DNA from: Trichostrongylus colubriformis
Lineage: Eukaryota; Nematoda; Chromadorea; Rhabditida; Trichostrongylidae
Reading direction: 5' to 3'
Assembly (NCBI GenBank): GCA_963978905.1
Contig: OZ022261.1
Location: forward strand, 9,177,992 to 9,241,991
Length of the DNA: 64,000 nucleotides
Shown here: positions 57,001 to 64,000 of the stretch, piece by piece
Layout: each line of letters starts with the position of its first letter
How positions within the stretch are numbered: the first letter of the stretch is position 1
Position numbers and translations under genes: made by a program
Notes under the pieces: model-generated
Databases searched by the model: none
Told to the model about the DNA's origin: nothing
What the model saw: only the letters and a program-made list of their open reading frames with translations

Positions 57001-57487
57001 CTGTACTTTTACCTTTCTGCGAAATTGTAGTGTTTTGGGGAAAGAGCTACGATTAGGCAAGCAAAATGATATTGTCTCGCTAGTTCCTAGTATTTCAACG
57101 GGAGCTTTTCAGAATATGTCCTTTGCAAAACTTTACAGTCTTTTTTGGAACTGGAAAAGTTTAATTTCTCGATAAAGATGTAAGCCTCCCTGTAACCCTA
57201 TTGAATGACGAGGTATTTTAGTGGAGCAGTTCCGTCCGTTTCATTCGAAGCCCTACAAGTCCACTGCTAGCCCACGCAAATTTCTCCAAAGTTCACTAGA
57301 GATTTTCAAAGTCCTTTTTGTTGCACTGCAGCAAAATACAATTCATATTGTGCTAGCGCGACGAAAGTCGTCAATCCTGGGGGCACCATGAGTTCGAATG
57401 TTATATCAGTAACGGGGTACCATTTGAAGGGGTATTTGTAGCCGGTCCTATTCAGAGATTTTCATTATTTTTAATGGTTGGAGCGCA
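54076..57487. other. Intergenic DNA, nothing firmly recognised
   Basis: No gene or repeat family could be supported. A block at 54430-54640 contains a short repeated word (GCATCGCCTCCGCGGTT occurs at about 54437 and 54619). A C run of 17 lies at 56480-56496. Confidence 0.35.
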
Positions 57488-57806
57488 GGGCACACTGGGA
57501 GTCGAGGATTCGGGGGGTCATATTTGGCTGAACAGGAGGGGGTCGTACCAGCAGGGGACAGCAATGGAATCTAATCTTCGAACAGGTAGGTGAGAAGCGG
57601 AGGATATTTTACGGCGAGCCCGTGTGAGGATTTTTGCTTTAGGTTTCTTCGGGAAGAACACGAGTTCGTGGCAATAAAACTCTTTGCAACCAAGTAATCT
57701 GCCACCAGTTACTGTTATTGCAGTGGTCGAAAGGGGGTTCTTTTCCCTGTAGAGGGGGGAGGTCGTATTGAAGCGTCTGGTTTCCTTGACACCTGGAAGT
57801 GCCTTG
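57488..57806 (+). repeat. Dispersed repeat DR1, copy C
   Basis: GTCGAGGATTCGGGGGGTCA, GGGGGTCGTACCAGCAGGGG, GTGAGAAGCGGAGGATATTT, GTTACTGTTATTGCAGTGGT and GACACCTGGAAGTGCCTTG in DR1 order. Confidence 0.65.
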
Positions 57807-58014
57807 ATTGCCAGGCTATCTTGGCGACGCCCCATTCGGCGTAATCCGTGATTTCATAACCCTCGCTTACAACGTTGCCAAGGTCCGCCCACATTGTGCC
57901 CTTCAATATTCCATTTTGTCCAGGTTCCCATGGCTCTTCGTTTCGAAATAGCTGTATGTGCCATTACCTTTGAAACCCTGCCGAAGCAGGTTCAGCACAA
58001 GTGAAATGACATTC

Positions 58015-58447
58015 AAAGACACCGGGAGGAGGGCAATTTTTGCTTACGGTGTGGGATCACGGTGGCTTGCAGTTGCCGCTATGACCACACGACACCTTGC
58101 CAAGACGTCGAAAGTGAATTCATCAGGTTTTAATTGTAATCACATTTTTTCTTGCTTTCGCTTATTCTTCACTTGATTGTTTTACTTCTGTGTTGCTGTG
58201 TGTTGTTTCATTTATTTCACACCATCAGGAGTGAATGAAATACACTCTACGAGACAACAGATGACATCTCTACAGCGGACAACTCGGAAAGTCAGTGCGT
58301 GCAGTTCTAAAAATACACACCACGGCGTCGCGCTTTTGAATCCAGGTTTTTCCTCCGGTTATCGCTTCCAACCTTGAATGTTCATTACAAAATGATCATT
58401 TCTTTATATGTTCCTCTTTCTTCGGACCCCTTTTGGTTCCTCTAAAG
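58015..58447 (+). repeat. Dispersed repeat F, copy 2
   Basis: Collinear with 51381-51818 over its length, about 80 percent alike by eye. It lacks the flanking GATTAATAG words seen around copy 1. Confidence 0.75.
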
Positions 58448-60403
58448 TGAACAAGGAGTTATTGGAGCAATTAAAGACAAAACAAAATCAACCTCAACTC
58501 GGCAAAATCCAAGATTTCGTCACTCTCGTTCACAACCTTGCCAAGGTCCGTTTGCTCTGGGTACCTGAGGGGATTCATATTCGAAACTTTCCGTTTCCTC
58601 GGATGCCAACGTTCCTCGTTCCCAAGAACCAGAACGTGCCATTACCAGTGGAGCCCCTCCAGAAGTGGGTTTGAGGCATGAAAAATGACCCTTCGGATCT
58701 AGCAGCGTTTTGCAAACAGCGAGAGCTCTATGACTTTCATGAACCGGAGCATCAACCCTTAGGGAGCTTTCCACAAGAAACCTACCACGGAAGGTGGCTC
58801 CGTTGTTTTAGGGAGAACCTGGTGCCGCAAGTTTTTTAAAGCTTCACGAAGCCGACTGAAGACTGCATATTTTCATGACATTGATAGTGGCGAACCCACA
58901 TCTTGCTTCTACTTATAGAGGATCATTTCACTTATTGTTCCATATTTTGCCAAATTACTTCTACCCCTTCCACTGCTGTGTTTTGTATACTTGGCGGATG
59001 TGAGCTATGAGCAAGCGACTTTTCTTGGCATCCCCTGTAGATCTGGAGATTGAACCAATTATCGGGATGTACAACTACATATCTCGCATAACCTTTAGCA
59101 TACATGTCACATATTGCTAGCCTACAAAAACTCACGCCTCCAAGTGGACAAAGTACGACTCCTTGTCCACAATTCCCTGACTTTTACTGCATTCTGTCTA
59201 TGACGCTTTACCAGAATGAGGGGATGTGCTCGGAGTTAGCCCACCTTGGTGGTTTCTTTCAATTAATGGTAATGTGCTTCGTGTGGAAATTACTAAAAGG
59301 CAGACAACGGATAGATCCCAGGTCGCAAAGGCCCTTTGCAGTGGCACAAATACCGACGTACTTAATCGCTGGTCTCAAATCTCTCTTTCAGGGCTGCCAC
59401 ATCATTCTTTGATTAGAGTAAAGAATTCTTTTTTATATGAGCCGTGTTGCTTATGAACGACAAGATCTGGTCCTTTTAGTGCAAACAAGGAATCAGCTTT
59501 ACGATTCACAGAGCCGTCGTTGAGATCGTACTCCTTTCGTGTTCATTTTGACTCCTGAGAACGTCCTTTTTTCCTTTTCGTTTTAACTCCATTCATCAAA
59601 GAAGGCAATGTAATCCTTCCTTTGTGAGATATGTTCAGGATGCACTTGAAGCCGCAAGCGTTTTTTCCGTCATTTTGGTAGGGAGCCATCGGTCAGCTAG
59701 CGGAATGGGGCACCTTTACACTTACACAAACCAGACACAACAAGAACATCTTAAGCGTCGCCCGAAGGAGCTGCACTCTATCCCAGCTGCACTTTTGTAT
59801 TGAACTACTTGAAATTCATCTTCTTCTTTTTGCTCTTCTTATTGTTGTCTGATAAGCGAAGTGCCACAAACATTTCTCACCTGTAAGAAAGGGTGAGAAA
59901 AGGGGTGTACTGGAAATATAGCACGGTTGTATAGCATCTTAGGTTGTTCTATAAATCCCTGACCGCCTTGACGAATTTTCGTTTTTTATTCATTTGTTAT
60001 TTTAGCCTTAAATTCACCAGGGTACCATGTGCAAGAATGATCTACAATATATCGTGAACGCATTTTGCTGCACGGAATCGCTCCTGTGGGACTTCAAAGC
60101 TTCCTGGTCGAAGAAAGACGGCTGTCGACTTTGGAATCACCTCAGTTAGCTTGTCATTTCCTCTCGAGAAATTGAGGTAGGAAGTAAAAATGAATAGTGA
60201 CCTGTTAGAGTGAGGCTAGGGCCATGAAATGGATGCGGGAGTGACGTCTACCTGGGAGGCTTCAGTTTTTTTTCCAAATTTTTCTTGCGGTAGGATTCAG
60301 GCGTCAAAAAGCACTATCTCATTCGTTTCTCCTTCAAGTTGAAGGCTAAGCGAGCAAGTTGGTTGCTGTGAAAGTTTCCCGTGGACACTAGCTTTTGAAG
60401 GTA
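58448..60403. other. Intergenic DNA with a possible solo mariner end
   Basis: At about 59939 TTAGGTTGTTCTATAAATCC resembles a mariner terminal repeat, but no complementary end or transposase motif was found. Frames of 60-100 codons at 59104-59456 show no motif. Confidence 0.3.
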
Positions 60404-61293
60404 TTAGGTTGTTCCAAAAGTCTTGTAGTATTTTTCGATCATCACTTTTTATTTTTTTTCGTCCAACAAATAACAATTAAGCAACAACGTATTGACCATC
60501 GTTATCAGCAACCCTCTGCCACTTTATAGGAAAGTCGTTGATTCCCTTCTCCCAAAACTCTGGGTTCTGAGAGTCGAAGAAGTCAGCGATCGCCTTCGCA
60601 AGCAAGTCATAATCAACGAATTTTCTCTTGGCCAGGAAGGATTCGAGAGGATGGGTAAGGTGATAGCCAGAAGGGGCAATGTCTGGAGAGTACGGTGGGT
60701 GGGGCAGCACATCCCAGCCGAGCTCCTGTAGCTTGGCCTGGGAACTTTTCGCGAAATGGGAGCGAAATGGGAGCGGGCGTCGTCATGAAGAAGGGTGACC
60801 GTGGACCTTTTCCGGCACTTTTCTCGAACAGCGACGGTGAGCTGCTGGAGCTGGTGGGTGCATACGGCAGCGGTGACTGTCTCGCCTTGTACCAGCACCT
60901 CGCGGAAAAGCATTCCTTCCGCGTCCCAGAACCAGCACAGTCCCAAGCGTGGTTTGTCTTCATGTCAATCTCGCCGTTGCTGAACTGATGAACCAGCGGC
61001 GCACGGTCACGTAGTTCACACATCCCTTGCCCAATGCAGCGCTGATGGAGTGGCAAGCTTTCGTCGTTTTGGTGCCGCAAGACCGCTCATAATAGATGAC
61101 ACCGCGAGTTGGGTGGGTATCGACAACGGGCATTGTAGCTCTCTGCACGGGATCTGGTGGGTCAATATATATTTTCCTAGAAAGCTTAGGGAAAGTTCTA
61201 CCATATTCCTGAACCGCCTAGACCTGCCTCGAAGTGAACAAGAGTTACTGATTTCTTTTGGAAAAATACTACAAGACTTTTGGAACAACCTAA
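60404..61293 (-). mobile_element. Mariner deletion derivative, both ends present
   Basis: 890 bp with ends TTAGGTTGTTCCAAAAGTCT and its complement AGACTTTTGGAACAACCTAA, flanked by TA at 60402-60403 and 61294-61295. About 390 bp shorter than a full mariner, matching the size of the missing transposase segment. The right-end sequence agrees with the element at 14768-15434. Confidence 0.88.
60477..61148 (-). pseudogene. Mariner transposase remnant with the same internal deletion
   Basis: The minus strand reads GKGCVNYVTVRRWFI, then in a shifted frame FSNGEIDMKTNHAWDCAG, passing straight into the WFWDAEGMLF / QGETVTAAVCTHQLQQLTVA segment and TLLHDDARSHF (second Asp). The C-terminal frame has MLPHPPYSPDIAPSGYHL, where the third catalytic Asp is Gly (GGC), and ends NDGQYVVA. 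The first Asp region is deleted. Inactive. Confidence 0.85.
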
Positions 61294-61295
61294 TA

Positions 61296-62109
61296 GAATG
61301 TACCAGCGTGCAATGTTTGTACTTTTCCGTCAACAATTTGGAAAAATTCTCTTCCATGGATTTCAACATACGGTTCACTGGCCCCTCAAACTTGGGCAAT
61401 CAAACTTTATGTAAATACGACATGCAAATGAACAGAAATACATCATTGTATAGGACGGAGTTACCATAGTACCTACAATAAATAAAACATGGTGAACTTA
61501 AGATAGATATGTTTAGCACAAAAATGCGCTTCCATTTGATACTACTAAGCTAAGGAAAATGCCAAATAAGACAAACACTAGAAGGCAAGGTACTACATAT
61601 CAAGGAGAAATGCTCCGTGATCAAGGCCATATGCTCAGGAAATATGCTTTATACCCCTCACACAAAAAGGCCCCCGTCATCAGTAGAGATGCTCTGAAAG
61701 ACCCTAATGCCAGACTAAAAAATGCTCTAGAAATTCTCAAGGCAGCTCAAAGGATGCTTTAGGAGACCCAGCTCAAAGAAGTAAAAGGAAAGATAAGCTG
61801 GCTGATGCTCTTTCCCCCTTTTATAGCGCAAGTTTGAGCAATGCGCCATTATCATTGCATTCATCTAGAAATTTATTGCAGAAAAGGCTTTATATTTTCT
61901 GGGCTTTTATCATGCTTTTTATCATTCAAGAATTTCTGAGAATCATGCTAAACTTGAATGCTCCTCTCAGTACTTTGAGCTATGGTCCCGTTGGGACAGG
62001 ATTGACTTTGGCAGTCGAAATTCGCGGGACCTTCTAGCAGGACCTCTGCTGCTCATGCATTGGTCACATACACTGTCGCCTATTCATCGCCAGCACTATG
62101 TTGCATGGC
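61296..62109. other. Intergenic DNA with a short Lys-rich frame
   Basis: A 67-codon + frame at 61559-61762 is Lys/Arg-rich and has plausible codons, but there is no homology or splice evidence, so it is not annotated as a gene. Confidence 0.3.
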
Positions 62110-62452
62110 GGTGTGTACACTTATGTCCTTTTCGCGCGGCGGCGCGGATTTCTTTGCGTGTGTTTGCATACATTGCAACACTCCCTTTATGGTGTTATGC
62201 CAGCATTTATTATTTCTTAATTAGGATCAGTATCTTGTAATGCTGTCTTTTCTTTTACTTTTTATGTCACTATTTTGTCTTTTTAGAGCGAAAAGGTTGT
62301 GGGCTTTAGATAATGATGAGATAAACAGCTATTCCTTAAAAGACCTCCAAGGTACTGGACCCTTGCGTCCTGAGCGGGATTCCAACAGACCGCGGCAAGT
62401 TGTGCTGACGGCGATGAGAGTGTGACGTCGCAAGGCGAAAATTGACGTAAGA
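62110..62452 (+). repeat. Foldback element FB1, copy 3
   Basis: Left end TTATGTCCTTTTCGCGCGGC; middle with TTATTTCTTAATTAGGATCA; right end GAGTGTGACGTCGCAAGGCG with AAAATTGACGTAAG. Collinear with 37725-38046. It borders or overlaps the 3' end of the open frame that follows. Confidence 0.65.
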
Positions 62453-62469
62453 TCCGCTAAAAAGAGCGA

Positions 62470-63168
62470 ACACTGCGACGTCAATTCGTGGACTTGCGCT
62501 CTCAGTTTTATGGATAATAATCTCAATAATTTCAGACCTTTCTGACATCATGAGCAGGTCACAAGTTGCCATCTCGCAATACGGGGGGATACCCTTTAAG
62601 TACTCGAGATCTTTCTCACGAACTCGGCGCAGAGCAAGGATAATGAAAGCCATGAGATTTCCAAAGTACTCATAATCCCAAAAAACCATGTTTGAATGCA
62701 TGACGGCAACGCTACACCACCATTGAAAAAGCGTACCCTCCCTCGTTGGTCGGCTAATACTGCCTTCAACCTGACTCTTGGAAGGTCCTAAGCGCTGCTC
62801 GCGAAAAAATTGAGCCTTAAGGAGTTCCTCGCAAAACTGACATGATGGCTGTGAAAAGCATTGAGCGAGTGATCTATTAGACAATCGGGATGGTAAAGTG
62901 AGGTACCGCACTATCACACGAGTAGCGAAACCTCGTGAATCCTCCAGAATTTTCCAATGCATTAAATGCAGAGCGGTACAGCGTTTATGGACAGTCTAAT
63001 AGTCGGTTCTATACCTGATAATGGTGTTGGAACAATCAGGTAAACGCCGTTCACCGAGGCTTCATTTGTCTCTCCTAAGAAATGACTGCTTATTATGTTG
63101 GCGAGAAGTCTTGCGACACTTCCAAAACTTCTTGCGTTTAACTGCTCTAAACCTTTATCAATGACCAA
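62470..63168 (-). CDS. Exon-like open frames, unidentified gene fragment
   Basis: Two minus-strand blocks look coded. The first (about 63015-63168) includes GLEQLNARSFGSVARLLANI and VNGVYLIVPTPLSG before a GTATAG donor. The second (about 62470-62895) includes CEELLKAQFFREQRLGPSKS, TLFQWWCSVAVMHSNMVFWD and VREKDLEYLKGIPPYCEMAT. The phases of the two do not join directly, so exons are missing or the boundaries are wrong. The WW-CSVAV segment faintly recalls the C-terminal regulatory domain of SREBP, but that is not strong enough to name it. Confidence 0.3.
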
Positions 63169-63337
63169 TTATCATAGTAACTTGAAGCATACTCTCAAAC
63201 TTTCTTGATATCTAATGAGGTGGTTTTCCCATTGGGCCATTCCATAAGTATTGGGTTGAGGAATAAGTCCCCGCGGTTTTTTTCAACCCCGTTTTTTACA
63301 ATGTTTCCTTCATCTTTTGACAAAGTTTATACATGTT

Positions 63338-63862
63338 TTCGATGGAGCTTTTTTTGCTCTACAAAATACTTTTATCTGTTTTTCGATTCTTTCGAATACC
63401 CAATATTTATGAGGTTTGGAAATGAAGTGAGCTGAAGGCAAAAAGTTGGCACTTGCGCACCTCATTTTTCTCGCCTATCATCAAGACCAAAAAATGTTTG
63501 TGTATATGTTTTGATAGAGCTTTTCCAGCTCTACAGAATGACACTACCTTTAATTTAAATCGCTCAACTTTTTGCTATTTTCGAGACTCACAAATGCAGT
63601 ACTCGCAAAAGTGTGCACTTTAGTTACCTTCTCTTCCTCGCCTACAATCGAAGTTAGAGAGGACGTGCATATACGCATTCGATAAAGCTTTCCTTGCTCT
63701 ACAAGACAATACCATTCTTCTTCTGCATCCTCTCATATTTTAGCATATAGGAACAAGCCTCCACCTGTTTTTCAATTCAAAATCGCGTAAAGAAAATGAA
63801 TTTTTCTGGCAAAGTGTTTCACACCATTCGATAGAGCTCTTTTCGCTCTACAAGATAGAATT
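63338..63862 (+). repeat. Degenerate ~150-170-bp tandem array with a hairpin box
   Basis: Four boxes of the form GAT(A/G)(G/A)AGC-T/C-rich-GCTCTACAA occur at 63341, 63513, 63681 and 63830 (spacings 172, 168 and 149). Each can form an AGAGC/GCTCT stem. The sequence between boxes is also related (CTCGCCTA(T/C)(A/C)ATC near 63470 and 63645; TGTGTATATG / GTGCATATACGC before the box). Non-coding. Confidence 0.65.
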
Positions 63863-63890
63863 TACGGTTTTTGTCTGAATTAATTTTTCT

Positions 63891-63993
63891 CATTTTTTGG
63901 ACCATTTAAAAGTCGACTTAAATCGAGCATTTTCATAACATGGTGCCGAAAATGCTCGATTTCGTCGGCTTTTAATGGTCTAAAAAATGATAA
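63891..63993. repeat. Short hairpin element at the right edge
   Basis: Arms CATTTTTTGGACCATTTAAA-GTCG..ATCGAGCATTTTC and their complement flank a 13-base loop (ATAACATGGTGCC). About 40 bp per arm with few mismatches. Confidence 0.65.
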
Positions 63994-64000
63994 AAATTAA

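Noticed and set aside
61559..61762. 67-codon Lys/Arg-rich + frame
   Set aside because: Plausible codons but no homology, conserved motif or splice/promoter signal.
62470..62900. Assignment of the 62.5-63.2 kb frames to SREBP
   Set aside because: Only a WW-centred segment is vaguely similar; exon phases do not join and no other SREBP landmark was seen.
1..64000. CRISPR arrays, prokaryotic operons, phage or rRNA genes
   Set aside because: No regularly spaced identical repeats, ribosome-binding sites, or conserved rRNA segments; gene structure is intron-containing and nematode-like.

Overview
The window is nuclear DNA of a nematode, most likely a strongylid/hookworm-type genome; this is inferred, not proven. 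The evidence is small exons separated by introns with GT...(T)TTCAG-type junctions, candidate spliced-leader acceptors a few bases before start codons, several mariner elements including one with Hsmar1/bandit-like termini, RTE-like LINE remnants, long poly-G/poly-C runs and very many short inverted-repeat elements. There is no operon, CRISPR, phage or other prokaryotic feature.

Protein-coding content is sparse. Four gene models can be built by joining exons whose reading phases agree: (1) a CUTA-family gene on the + strand, four exons at 3.9-7.2 kb; (2) an uncharacterised nuclear-type acidic/poly-Asn protein on the - strand, 17.3-25.9 kb, with at least one internal exon not found; (3) a secreted Ser/Thr-rich protein with a C-terminal von Willebrand factor A (vWA) domain on the - strand, nine exons at 30.8-36.6 kb, 586 codons with every phase consistent; (4) the 3' part of an unrecognised helical protein on the - strand, 40.2-43.5 kb. 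Weaker candidates are a 97-codon Cys-rich ORF divergent from CUTA (3.5-3.8 kb), a terminal exon at 45.2 kb and exon-like ORFs at 62.5-63.2 kb.

The rest is mostly mobile or repeated DNA. Mariner-type elements lie at 4.4-5.7 kb (inside CUTA intron 1), 8.2-9.5, 14.8-15.4, 36.7-37.6 and 60.4-61.3 kb, with a decayed fragment near 41.9 kb; all appear unable to encode an intact transposase. The copies at 14.8 and 60.4 kb share the same internal deletion. A Tc1-like non-autonomous element (35.6-36.2 kb) sits in intron 1 of the vWA gene. Numerous foldback/MITE families occur two to four times each, and several are nested in or abut other repeats. Larger dispersed repeats without coding capacity recur at 1.8/13.3 kb, 11.5/12.5 kb, 14.4/19.9/29.3/57.5 kb, 43.5/53.8 kb and 51.4/58.0 kb. 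The right edge (63.2-64.0 kb) holds a degenerate tandem array built around a short hairpin box.

No functional link between the genes is evident. Repeats fill introns and intergenic DNA, and all exons except some very uncertain ones are free of them. All family names given to repeats here are labels for this report only.
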